A stretch of 38,693 nt of DNA, from contig VBAQ01000045.1 of assembly GCA_005883765.1 (NCBI GenBank), forward strand, positions 1 through 38,693, read 5' to 3'. Shown here in pieces: positions 17,244-25,536 of this stretch. A program made the position numbers and the translations under genes. The notes beneath the pieces were generated by a model, which worked only from the letters and a program-made list of their open reading frames with translations, searched no databases and was not told the origin of the DNA. The DNA comes from Bacteroidota bacterium. GTDB lineage: Bacteria > Bacteroidota > Bacteroidia > Chitinophagales > Chitinophagaceae. Numbering within the stretch: the stretch's first letter is position 1; each line of letters begins with the position of its first letter.

Positions 17244-18383
17244 ATGGCTGACTTATCATTTCAATTAGAAAATACTGATAAGAATTCGAAAGCACGATCA
17301 GGAAAGATCGTTACTGACCATGGAAAAATTCTCACCCCAATCTTTATGCCTGTGGGAACGGCAGGAAGTGTAAAGGCAGTATCGCAACAACAGCTCATCA
17401 ACGAGGTAAAAGCGCAAATCATTCTTGGCAATACTTATCATCTGTACCTGAGGCCCGGAGTAGAAGAGCTTGAACAGGCAGGAGGACTTCATCGGTTCAT
17501 GAATTGGAGCAAAGCCATATTAACCGATAGCGGCGGCTACCAGGTCTTTTCCCTTGCGGCAAATAGAAAAATAAATGAAGAGGGTGTACACTTTCAAAGC
17601 CACATTGATGGCAGCCGGCACATTTTTACCCCGGAAAATGTGATCGATATTCAACGCATTATTGGCGCTGACATCATCATGGCTTTTGATGAATGTCCCC
17701 CGTATCCCAGCGATCATCTTTATGCCAGGACAAGCATGGAATTGACGCATCAATGGCTCGACAGATGTATACAACGACTTAATGAAACGCCATCGAAATA
17801 TGCTCATGAGCAGAATCTCTTTCCGATCGTTCAAGGGGGAACATTTGCTGATCTTCGTAAACAATCATGCGAATTTGTTTCCTCAAAGAATACGGCTGGC
17901 AATGCGATTGGTGGTTTGAGCGTTGGTGAGCCGGAAGAAATGATGTATGAGTTTACCGAACTTTGTTGTGACAATCTACCGGCCGATAAGCCGCGATATT
18001 TGATGGGAGTGGGAACACCCTGGAATATTTTAGAGTGTGTTGCATTGGGAGTTGACATGTTTGATTGCGTGATGCCCACCCGCAATGGACGCAACGCCAT
18101 GCTTTTTACATCGAAAGGGGTGATCAACATTGACAATAAAAAATGGGAAAAAGATTTTTCGTCGATTGACGATGGCATCGATTGCGAATTCAGTCATTAC
18201 TATAGTAAAGCTTACCTGCGACACCTGGTTCGCTCAAAAGAAATACTCGGTCTTACTATTGCCAGTGTGCACAATCTTGCATTTTATATGTGGTTGACTA
18301 ACCAGGCAAGGCAACATATCATCGATGGTGATTATAGTCATTGGAAAAATGAAATGATTTCCGTGCTGAAAACAAGACTTTAA
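17244..18383 (+). CDS. tgt: tRNA-guanine(34) transglycosylase (queuine tRNA-ribosyltransferase)
   Basis: 379 residues. It exchanges G34 of tRNAs for Tyr, His, Asn and Asp with a 7-deazaguanine precursor of queuosine. Catalytic motifs: D95 in TDSGGYQVFSL, D271 in GVDMFDCVMPTRNGRNAM, and base recognition in the GGLSVGE loop (223-229). The zinc site usually reads CxCxxC plus His. Here the aligned positions are I312, C314 and S317 with H343 retained (SVHN), so the zinc site looks degenerate. The rest is full length. It converges with the AI-2E transporter gene with only 6 bp between stops. Confidence 0.95.
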   Translation: MADLSFQLENTDKNSKARSGKIVTDHGKILTPIFMPVGTAGSVKAVSQQQLINEVKAQIILGNTYHLYLRPGVEELEQAGGLHRFMNWSKAILTDSGGYQVFSLAANRKINEEGVHFQSHIDGSRHIFTPENVIDIQRIIGADIIMAFDECPPYPSDHLYARTSMELTHQWLDRCIQRLNETPSKYAHEQNLFPIVQGGTFADLRKQSCEFVSSKNTAGNAIGGLSVGEPEEMMYEFTELCCDNLPADKPRYLMGVGTPWNILECVALGVDMFDCVMPTRNGRNAMLFTSKGVINIDNKKWEKDFSSIDDGIDCEFSHYYSKAYLRHLVRSKEILGLTIASVHNLAFYMWLTNQARQHIIDGDYSHWKNEMISVLKTRL

Positions 18384-18389
18384 ATTCTA

Positions 18390-19595
18390 TTAAATAGTCT
18401 CGTTGCCTCCCGGCAATGGATCAGCGCCCGGTTGACCCGGTAATACTTCATTGATCGGGATGTGCTCTTTCATTTCCTGGATATGTTGCATCCGCTTTAT
18501 GTGTAACAGGGAATATTTTTTTAAATGATATTTCTGTGGTTCTCCCAATAAAAATCCATAGGGTTTTAATCCCGGTATGGTATCAAAAATCACTTTCAAA
18601 ACGGCTGCTAATGGGAAGGCTAAGAACAGTCCTGCCAGGCCCCATAGCTCACCAAAAAGAAATAGGATAAAAATCGCCACAAGAGGGTTAATACTGATTT
18701 TTGAACCAATAACATTCGGTGCCACGATATTTGAATCGATGATATGGATGAACCATAGTACCGAAAATGCTGTAAGAGGTTGCCAGGTTGTATTCGTGGT
18801 TAGCACAGCAACAAATACCACAATCACTGACCCAACGATCATACCGAGGTAGGGAACAATGCACAAGAAAGCGACTCCAAATCCAAGGATAATCGTATAA
18901 CCAATGCCAAGGAAATAAAGCACAAGTGTATTGACTGTGCCAATAATGAGAATATCGAGAAACTGTCCCAATATATATCCTTTGATAACTACTTCGAGTT
19001 TTTCCAGCGTTTCATCAATCAAGACTTTTTCTGAATCAGGGAAAATCTTATAAAAGAATTCAAGAAAAAAATGCCGGTAATACAAAAGAAAAAAGACATA
19101 GAGGGGAATAAGAAAAATTTCGATCAGCACGCCGGTTATGAGGGGTAATGAATTGCCAAGCATGCGCGCAGCCAGGTTGGGAAGCTCAGTGATCTGTACT
19201 TTAAGATTGTCAGCAAAAGTTGTTTTTTTCATTCGCAGATTTTGCGAAGCATATTGCTGCATATTCTCAATAATTTTATTTGTCTTTTCCGATAGCTGCG
19301 GAATTTGTTGGAAGAAAATGCTTAGTTGACGGAATATTAGGTAAGCTAACAGGATCAGAAATATTGTCGTAATAAAAACAGCTACAAATGATGCCAGGCC
19401 TTTTGAAAATCCTATTTTCTCAAAACGCAGACAAAAGGGATAAAGCATTACTGCAAAAATGATGGAAAATAAGAGTGGCACAAAAACCACTTTCATGTAA
19501 TACAATGCTGCTGCAATTAAAAACAGGATGATGAGAATACTGGCAAGCCTGAGTACGTATGGGAAACGATTTTGCTGCACATGAGTTCTGTGCAA
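18390..19595 (-). CDS. AI-2E family transporter (PerM/UPF0118 type)
   Basis: 401 residues. Hydrophobic helices near residues 15-35, 38-58 and 72-92, a soluble-looking segment (about 100-150), and a cluster of five or so further helices (about 155-365) match the seven-to-eight-TM AI-2E exporter fold. Family signatures include IEIFLIPLYVFFLLYYR, the GILGQFLDILIIG-like stretch GYILGQFLDILIIG and PYLGMIVGS. The hydrophilic tail (about 365-401) ends in PGQPGADPLPGGNETI. Members export autoinducer-2 or act as Na+/H+ antiporters; the substrate here cannot be told. Starts 55 bp from the divergent permease gene. Confidence 0.88.
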   Translation of the reverse strand: MHRTHVQQNRFPYVLRLASILIILFLIAAALYYMKVVFVPLLFSIIFAVMLYPFCLRFEKIGFSKGLASFVAVFITTIFLILLAYLIFRQLSIFFQQIPQLSEKTNKIIENMQQYASQNLRMKKTTFADNLKVQITELPNLAARMLGNSLPLITGVLIEIFLIPLYVFFLLYYRHFFLEFFYKIFPDSEKVLIDETLEKLEVVIKGYILGQFLDILIIGTVNTLVLYFLGIGYTIILGFGVAFLCIVPYLGMIVGSVIVVFVAVLTTNTTWQPLTAFSVLWFIHIIDSNIVAPNVIGSKISINPLVAIFILFLFGELWGLAGLFLAFPLAAVLKVIFDTIPGLKPYGFLLGEPQKYHLKKYSLLHIKRMQHIQEMKEHIPINEVLPGQPGADPLPGGNETI

Positions 19596-19613
19596 ATTGC
19601 ACGCCTAAATGTG

Positions 19614-19642
19614 GTTTCACAACTCCTTTTCTTTTACTTTTG
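19614..19642 (+). promoter_or_regulatory. Promoter of the LptF/LptG permease gene
   Basis: TACTTTTG at 19635-19642 is an exact TAnnTTTG box; TTTC at 19614-19617 stands 17 bp upstream as a one-mismatch -33 element. The ATG at 19651 follows after 8 nt, as in tgt. Confidence 0.55.
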
Positions 19643-19650
19643 AACCATTC

Positions 19651-20739
19651 ATGCGAAAACTCGATTGGTACATACTGAAAAAACTCCTCGTCACTTTTTT
19701 CTTCTGTATGTTTTTGTTTACTCTCATTGCGGTTGCAGTTGACAGCAGTGAGAAGACAGATGATTTTGTGAAATCAGGCCTGGCTACGTCGCAGATCATC
19801 ACTCAGTATTATTTTGGATTTGTTCCGTACATCTGGGGATTGTTGTTTCCGCTCTTCGTTTTTATTGCTGTGATCTGGTTCACCAGTCGCATGGCTGCAA
19901 GGTCTGAGGTCATTGCAATTCTTTCCAGTGGCACCAGTTATGATCGCTTTCTCCGTCCCTATTTAGCTGGCGGCTTTTTGCTGGCCCTGATGCTTTGGCT
20001 TGCCAGTCGTTACGTAATACCAAGGGCACAGGAAATACGCAGTAATTTTCAGTCAACTTATATTGACAAGTACGGCGTAAAATCAGACTACGGCAGACCG
20101 TCTACTATTTACAAACGATCCGATCCCAACACTTATGTCGGCTTTCGGTATTACGACACGAGTTCTAAAAGCGCGGGCGGATTTTATCTTGAGAGGGTCA
20201 GAGCCAATAAAGTAGTATATAATCTTCGTGCCGAAACGATGACCTGGGATACAGCAAAAAAAAATTGGAAGCTATCCAGTGTAACAGAGAGATATATTAA
20301 TGGCCTGCAGGAAACCGTGACCAAAAAGCCGGAAATGAATTTGAACTTAAACATCAAACCGATTGATCTGCGAAATGATGAATATTTAAAGGACAAGCTT
20401 AACACTCCAGATCTGAAAAATTATATCAGGATGGAAGAACTAAGGGGCTCGGAAGGCTTAAATACTTTGCGTGTTGAACTGTACCGTCGCAGTGCGACGC
20501 CATTTACAGTTTTGTTGTTGACCATGATCGGTGTCGTTGTTTCAAGCCGAAAGGTAAGAGGTGGGAGCGGACTTCATCTTGCTATCGGGATTGTGATAGC
20601 GGTTGTCTTTATCCTGGTTGACAGGTTTTCCACCGTATTTTCAATTAAGGGAGACTTTCCTCCGTTAGTTGCCGCTTGGTTGCCAAATGTTTTTTTTGGT
20701 GGAGTTGCTTACTGGTTGTATAGGATCACGCCAAAATAA
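19651..20739 (+). CDS. LptF/LptG family lipopolysaccharide export permease
   Basis: 362 residues from the ATG at 19651. The N-terminus MRKLDWYILKKLLVTFFFC followed by TM1, two more helices (about 50-75 and 95-115), a periplasmic beta-jellyroll-like region (about 130-270) and three C-terminal helices (about 290-360) is the YjgP/YjgQ (LptF/LptG) layout. With LptB and its partner permease it would pull LPS from the inner membrane toward the outer membrane. F versus G cannot be settled from this copy. An upstream ATG at 19609 would overlap the promoter box and is rejected. Confidence 0.9.
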   Translation: MRKLDWYILKKLLVTFFFCMFLFTLIAVAVDSSEKTDDFVKSGLATSQIITQYYFGFVPYIWGLLFPLFVFIAVIWFTSRMAARSEVIAILSSGTSYDRFLRPYLAGGFLLALMLWLASRYVIPRAQEIRSNFQSTYIDKYGVKSDYGRPSTIYKRSDPNTYVGFRYYDTSSKSAGGFYLERVRANKVVYNLRAETMTWDTAKKNWKLSSVTERYINGLQETVTKKPEMNLNLNIKPIDLRNDEYLKDKLNTPDLKNYIRMEELRGSEGLNTLRVELYRRSATPFTVLLLTMIGVVVSSRKVRGGSGLHLAIGIVIAVVFILVDRFSTVFSIKGDFPPLVAAWLPNVFFGGVAYWLYRITPK

Positions 20740-20865
20740 AAAAGCTATCCCGGATCTTGGTGACGAGACTATGTGCCGTGCGGTCTGCCAGGGATTACAA
20801 TGTAGGCGCGATATTCTCATTACCTTTATTGCTCCAACCACCTTCTATTCAAAAATCAATACATC

Positions 20866-22191
20866 ATGGGAATATTAAAAGACAGGTTTAAGGCAAAGGC
20901 AGATGAAATGACTGTCGAAATAAAGAATTTGCTCAAGGAGCATGGAAACAAGACGATTGGAGAGGTGCATTTATCACAAGTTTACCAGGGAATGCGTGGT
21001 ATTACGGGATTGGTTTCCGAAACCTCTTTGCTTGATGCACAGGAAGGCATTCGATTTCGCGGTTATTCCATTCCGGAACTGAGAGAAAAATTGCCAAAGG
21101 CCAAGAACGGCGACGAACCATTACCCGAGGGCTTGTTCTACCTGATGGTGGTAGGTGATCTACCATCGACGGAGGAGGTAAATCATGTTACTGAAATTTT
21201 CCAGCGTCGCAGTCACGTGCCGAATCACGTCTTTGCTGCCATCGATGCTCTACCGCTTGAAACACATCCGATGACCATGTATGTGATCGGAGTGATGGCT
21301 TTGCAGACGGAAAGTTATTTTGCGAAAGCTTATGCTGAAGGGATCAATAAAAAAGACTACTGGTTGCCGACTTTTGATGATACGATCTTGCTTATTGCCC
21401 GGCTACCGAGGATCGCGGCATACATCTACAGGCGTAAGTACAAAAATAACCAACACATAAATCCCAACGGCTTGCTTGACTGGGCGGGCAATTTTGCGCA
21501 TATGCTGGGTTACGATGACGAGAGTTTTATGGAACTGATGCGTTTGTATATGACCATTCATGCTGATCATGAAGGAGGAAACGTTTCGGCACATGCCACT
21601 CACCTGGTCGGCTCAGCTTTAGGGGATCCGTATTTAAGTTATGCCGCCGGCATGAATGGACTCGCGGGGCCACTACACGGCCTGGCTAACCAGGAAGTGA
21701 TCAAATGGATATTTGAAATGCAAGAGGAACTAAAAACCGATTTACCCACGAACGATCAGATAGCAGGGTATGTGCAAAAAACTTTGAGCGAAGGGAAGGT
21801 CGTGCCAGGTTATGGGCATGCCGTTTTGCGCAAAACTGATCCCAGGTTCACTGCACAAATGGAATTTGCAAAAAAGCATATCCCAGACGATCCTTTGGTG
21901 AAAACGGTCTGGAATATTTATGAAACAGTTCCGCCGATTCTACAATCACTGGGAAAAATAAAGAACCCGTGGCCTAATGTCGATGCGCACAGTGGCGCTT
22001 TGCTGGTCCATTATGGCCTGGTTGAGTATGAATTCTATACTGTTCTTTTCGCCGTCAGCCGTTCGTTGGGTGTTCTTGCCAGTCTGTGCTGGGACAGGGC
22101 CCTTGGCTTACCCATTGAGAGACCTAAATCAGTAACCACGGAGCTGGTAAAAAAATGGTTGGAGGGCAAGGATGAAATCTGGGGCGAATAG
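20866..22191 (+). CDS. Citrate synthase, eukaryotic/mitochondrial type
   Basis: 441 residues. It condenses acetyl-CoA and oxaloacetate to citrate, entering the TCA cycle. The catalytic triad is visible: H271 (GPLHGLANQEV), H318 (VPGYGHAVLRKTDPR) and D373 (NVDAHSGALL), equivalent to pig H274/H320/D375. Motifs such as GMRGITGLVSETSLLD and IRFRGYSIPE and the VPGYGHAVLRKTDPR context resemble mitochondrial synthases more than the NADH-sensitive hexameric E. coli type. TACCTTTA at 20821-20828 could be the -7 box. The gene stands alone, without adjacent TCA genes. Confidence 0.94.
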   Translation: MGILKDRFKAKADEMTVEIKNLLKEHGNKTIGEVHLSQVYQGMRGITGLVSETSLLDAQEGIRFRGYSIPELREKLPKAKNGDEPLPEGLFYLMVVGDLPSTEEVNHVTEIFQRRSHVPNHVFAAIDALPLETHPMTMYVIGVMALQTESYFAKAYAEGINKKDYWLPTFDDTILLIARLPRIAAYIYRRKYKNNQHINPNGLLDWAGNFAHMLGYDDESFMELMRLYMTIHADHEGGNVSAHATHLVGSALGDPYLSYAAGMNGLAGPLHGLANQEVIKWIFEMQEELKTDLPTNDQIAGYVQKTLSEGKVVPGYGHAVLRKTDPRFTAQMEFAKKHIPDDPLVKTVWNIYETVPPILQSLGKIKNPWPNVDAHSGALLVHYGLVEYEFYTVLFAVSRSLGVLASLCWDRALGLPIERPKSVTTELVKKWLEGKDEIWGE

Positions 22192-22193
22192 GG

Positions 22194-22221
22194 TGAATTG
22201 TCAATGGTAAATTGTCAATTG
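22194..22221. repeat. Heptamer array, short
   Basis: Four units in register directly after the citrate synthase stop: TGAATTG, TCAATGG, TAAATTG, TCAATTG. They share the CAATTG-type core with the array at 34041-34068. Confidence 0.65.
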
Positions 22222-22395
22222 CCGGCTCACCTGTAGAATAAATTTCTCAGGGCCGTATATTTTTTTTAACTTATACAAGTTGAAAAAATCCCTGCCTCGT
22301 TTTTTGAATAACTATTTTCATAAAAAAATATTTGGTATGATTCTTTCCTATAAAAAATCAGGCAAATATTTATTTCACCCTTTAAATATTTATTT

Positions 22396-22653
22396 ATGAC
22401 TACAGGAACCAAAGTATTCCTCGGCATTCTAGGAGCTGCAGCAGCCGGTGTAATGATCGGCTTACTGATCGCTCCCGAAAAAGGAAGCGAAACCCGCAAA
22501 CGCATTGCAAAGACTACAGGAGATTGGGCTGACCAGGTAGGAAATTTTCTAAATCGCACCCGTGAGCAATACGATGAACTTAAAAACAAAGCAAGGAATA
22601 TGAAATCTTCTGCTGAAGAGAGAGTATCACGTATGCAAGAAGATCTTGGTTAA
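22396..22653 (+). CDS. YtxH domain-containing small membrane protein
   Basis: 85 residues. One TM helix (about 6-26, GVMIGLLIAPEKGSETRKR being the YtxH signature) is followed by a charged coiled-coil-like tail (about 45-85). YtxH proteins are linked to general stress in Bacillus, but the molecular role is unknown. It heads a + strand group with the holin-like and coiled-coil genes and is followed by a perfect terminator, so the next genes may depend on read-through or their own promoter. Confidence 0.85.
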   Translation: MTTGTKVFLGILGAAAAGVMIGLLIAPEKGSETRKRIAKTTGDWADQVGNFLNRTREQYDELKNKARNMKSSAEERVSRMQEDLG

Positions 22654-22656
22654 TAC

Positions 22657-22688
22657 ATAAAGCAGGTCGCCCAGGCCTGCTTTATTTC
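22657..22688 (+). terminator. Intrinsic terminator after the YtxH gene
   Basis: ATAAAGCAGG (22657-22666) and CCTGCTTTAT (22676-22685) form a perfect 10-bp stem with a 9-base loop, followed by TTT. Confidence 0.8.
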
Positions 22689-22705
22689 GCTTTAATTTTA
22701 AAGGC

Positions 22706-23068
22706 ATGGAAGAAGTAAAAACCAAAACTGAAGAAATTAAAGAAGATACAAAGGATCTCGCAGGGCATGCAGTGGATTTCCTCGAAACTTATTATCAGCT
22801 CATCACAATAAATCTTGCACAAAAAAGTATTGACATAGCGTCATCCATTATCAACGCTGTCATACTCGCTTTTCTGGGTTTGCTCGTTATCTCTTTTGTT
22901 GGATTTGGTCTTGCCTGGTGGCTGGGAAACGTGACGGGCAGTCGCGCGGGCGGATTTTTTATTACGGCTGGCGTTTATCTGGTTGTTATGGTCATTTTGA
23001 TCGTGATGAGGAAGAAGTTAATCTTTCCATTTTTAAGAAATTTTCTGACGCGAAAGATGTATGAATAA
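22706..23068 (+). CDS. Phage holin family-like (holin superfamily III) membrane protein
   Basis: 120 residues. An acidic N-terminus (MEEVKTKTEEIKEDTKDLAG), an amphipathic helix (about 25-50), two TM helices (about 50-72 and 82-102) and a basic C-terminus (RKKLIFPFLRNFLTRK). This is the layout of the Phage_holin_3_6/DUF1469-like group that is common next to YtxH-type genes and is not truly phage-borne. No lysis gene is near. The stop overlaps the next gene by 8 bp, implying coupling. Function unknown; an envelope-stress role is inferred from neighbours. Confidence 0.7.
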   Translation: MEEVKTKTEEIKEDTKDLAGHAVDFLETYYQLITINLAQKSIDIASSIINAVILAFLGLLVISFVGFGLAWWLGNVTGSRAGGFFITAGVYLVVMVILIVMRKKLIFPFLRNFLTRKMYE

Positions 23069-23489
23069 ACCGATCCATTCATACGAGGACCTTTTAAAAG
23101 AAAGGCGGCGATTGGAGGTTTTGCTCCAGGCGCAAAAACAGCTCATTCATCATGACGTGCAGCAATTAAAGGCACAATTGCAACCGGTGACAGATGCAGT
23201 TGATTTCATTAAAAAAATAACTACCAGGGACAAAACCAGCTTACTGCTAAATATCGGTTCCGATATTGTTATTAATTCCGTCGTCAAGCGAGTTATCCTG
23301 TCAAGAGCCGGTTGGTTCGTGAGAACAGTAATACCATATTTTCTAAAAAATTTTTCTTCACATATCCTCGCCGAACAAAAAGAAAAATGGTTTGATAAAC
23401 TCGCTGCCTGGATCGGCCATAAAAATGGTAAGGAACACCAAAATGAAAAAGAAACAAGTGAAGGCGAAAGTACTAAAGAGGATGTTTGA
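23061..23489 (+). CDS. Hypothetical coiled-coil protein coupled to the holin-like gene
   Basis: 142 residues; not recognised as a named family. An N-terminal coiled-coil-like stretch (about 8-45, LLKERRRLEVLLQAQKQL), a middle with a weakly hydrophobic helix (about 65-100) and a strongly charged tail rich in Glu and Lys. No signal peptide. It overlaps the holin-like gene by 8 bp and converges with ligD 18 bp away. The three-gene set YtxH, holin-like and coiled-coil looks like one functional unit (inference). Confidence 0.7.
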   Translation: MNKPIHSYEDLLKERRRLEVLLQAQKQLIHHDVQQLKAQLQPVTDAVDFIKKITTRDKTSLLLNIGSDIVINSVVKRVILSRAGWFVRTVIPYFLKNFSSHILAEQKEKWFDKLAAWIGHKNGKEHQNEKETSEGESTKEDV

Positions 23490-23506
23490 GTCGGGTAAAC
23501 TGTCGT

Positions 23507-25474
23507 CTACTGCAAAACTGATTCAATTTTCGTTAAGGTTTTTCTCAGATCAATGCCTTTTTCATAAACAGGCGTGAAAATATCACCTTCAGTCTTTAGT
23601 CTGTCAAAAAGATTTTTTATTGTAAAGTTCGAGGGTGATAAGCCTTTTTTTACTTCTTCCCAAAATACAGGAGTTGAAACGGTTGCTCCTGGCTTTGGCC
23701 GGGCCGAATAGACACATGCGACCGTCTGCCCCTTAGAGTTTTGAAGATAGTCCAGGTAAACTTTTTTTCTCCTTTTGGAAGGACTTCTTTCCACACTGGT
23801 AAAGGAGGGTACTTCGTGGTGAACAAGATTTGCAAGTAATTCAGCCAATTGTCGTGACTGATCGTAAGAATATTTTGCCCCTAATGGAATGCAGATATGC
23901 AGACCGGAAGCACCAGAAGTTTTACACCATGCAGGGATCGATAATTCATCCAGTACTTTTTTCACGGACTGTGCCGTTTCGATCACTTTGTCAAATCCGA
24001 TTTCATGCGGATCAAGGTCTATCAGGCAATAGTCTGGGTTGCCCGGTTTTGCCCTAGTGGAATGCCATGGGTTCATCTCGATGCAGCCAAGATTGGCAAG
24101 GTAGATCAGGCTCGCTTCATTAGTACATACAAAATAGTGAACAGTTTCATTGGTTGATTCACTGAATTCTTCAAAGGTTTCGATCCAATTGGCAACTTTG
24201 CCTTGCACATTTTTTTGAAAAAAGCTCATACCATCAATTCCATTCGGATGCCGGTTCAACGATTGTGGCCTGTTTTTCATATACGGCAAAATATAGGGTG
24301 CGACTTTATGATAATAATTAAGCAAATCTCTTTTTGTATAATTTTCTTTTTTCCAATAAACCTTATTTAGATTCGTCAACTTAAGGTCAATACCATTTAC
24401 AGTAACTGTTTTTTCATTCTCGTCAACGGATAACCACTCACCCTCTTTATTATTTTTGCTTTTTATTTTTGGGCTTTTAGTTTCCGTTTTTTTTGTTTTC
24501 TGCGATTTCGCAGTTTTCTTACTAGCCGACTGCCGAGTGCCGACTGCGGACTCCTTCTTTAAAGATTTTGTTGCCATAGTCTTTTCTTTTTTTACTTCTT
24601 TGGGATTTTTATCTGGTCGCAATCCCATAAAAATGGGAACTCTCATTATATTTTCCTGTGTCCACTCCTGGAATTTAATTTCACAAACCAGCTTGGGTTT
24701 TACCCAGGTTGCCGGCATATTGGTCTTTGGTTTTTTATCGAAAGGGCATTCATCCGTGATCAAAGGTTTCAGTTTGCTCCAGGTTTCCTTTAATGATTTT
24801 TCAGTGAACCCTGATCCAGTGTGACCGGCATACACCAATTGATCATTGTCATAAATGCCGAGTATCAAGGCTCCAAAATATTGACGACTTGCTCTGGGCG
24901 CCGTAAATCCGCAGATCACTGCTTCCTGCCTGGCTGCCGTTTTTATTTTCAACCAGTTCCTGCTACGGGTATCCGTTTGATAAACGGAATTTTTGTTTTT
25001 TGCGATAATTCCTTCAAGGCCCTTTTCTTTGGCCGCTTCAAAAAAATTGATGCCGGTTTTTTCTATATGATCACTGAAGCATACAATGTCGTCTCCTGGA
25101 ATAATTGTCCTCAATATTTTTTTTCTTGCAATAAGCGGGAGTTGTGTCAGATCGTATCCCTCTAACCATAGAATATCAAATACATAATAAACCAGACTTC
25201 CCTGCTGACTACTTTGCCAGTTTTGTAGAAATTGGAATTTTGAATGTCCATCTTCATCCAGCGCGACTATCTCGCCATCGATAACGGCATTGACATCCCA
25301 CTCCTTTAGTACGCCAACTACTTCTCCATACCGGTTGTTAAATGAAATATTATTGCGCGAGTAAAGTTCAATATCATGGTCAATGACAGAACCAATTGCC
25401 CTGTAGCCGTCCCATTTTATTTCAAACAGCCAATCGTCGTTATCAAATGGTTCATCAACCAGTGTAGTCAGCAT
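23507..25474 (-). CDS. ligD: LigD, ATP-dependent ligase and polymerase part (3' portion of a split ligD)
   Basis: 655 residues from ATG 25474. Ligase domain: motif I EIKWDGYRA with the adenylated lysine K20, nucleotidyltransferase and OB-fold to about residue 300. A lysine-rich linker (about 300-350) contains ESAVGTRQSAS, encoded by a heptamer array. The LigD primase-polymerase domain (about 365-655) has the metal motif DLDP and TSGASGLHICIP. It seals and fills broken ends in non-homologous end joining together with Ku. The frame stays open upstream of this ATG (LLKNYPEAKKSRAPLQVKP), showing that the true protein begins in the upstream PE reading frame; see the finding on the A10 run. Confidence 0.93.
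   Translation of the reverse strand: MLTTLVDEPFDNDDWLFEIKWDGYRAIGSVIDHDIELYSRNNISFNNRYGEVVGVLKEWDVNAVIDGEIVALDEDGHSKFQFLQNWQSSQQGSLVYYVFDILWLEGYDLTQLPLIARKKILRTIIPGDDIVCFSDHIEKTGINFFEAAKEKGLEGIIAKNKNSVYQTDTRSRNWLKIKTAARQEAVICGFTAPRASRQYFGALILGIYDNDQLVYAGHTGSGFTEKSLKETWSKLKPLITDECPFDKKPKTNMPATWVKPKLVCEIKFQEWTQENIMRVPIFMGLRPDKNPKEVKKEKTMATKSLKKESAVGTRQSASKKTAKSQKTKKTETKSPKIKSKNNKEGEWLSVDENEKTVTVNGIDLKLTNLNKVYWKKENYTKRDLLNYYHKVAPYILPYMKNRPQSLNRHPNGIDGMSFFQKNVQGKVANWIETFEEFSESTNETVHYFVCTNEASLIYLANLGCIEMNPWHSTRAKPGNPDYCLIDLDPHEIGFDKVIETAQSVKKVLDELSIPAWCKTSGASGLHICIPLGAKYSYDQSRQLAELLANLVHHEVPSFTSVERSPSKRRKKVYLDYLQNSKGQTVACVYSARPKPGATVSTPVFWEEVKKGLSPSNFTIKNLFDRLKTEGDIFTPVYEKGIDLRKTLTKIESVLQ
24525..24552. 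repeat. Heptamer array inside ligD
   Basis: Four 7-bp units in register: GCCGACT, GCCGAGT, GCCGACT, GCGGACT. It is translated on the minus strand as part of the disordered linker between ligase and polymerase domains. Confidence 0.75.
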
Positions 25475-25536
25475 TGGTTTTACCTGGAGAGGAGCCCTTG
25501 ATTTTTTTGCCTCGGGATAATTTTTAAGCAGATCTT

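Noticed and set aside
22706-23068. Prophage remnant because of the holin-like gene
   Set aside because: No endolysin, capsid or integrase genes nearby; the holin-like family is common in non-phage contexts next to YtxH genes.
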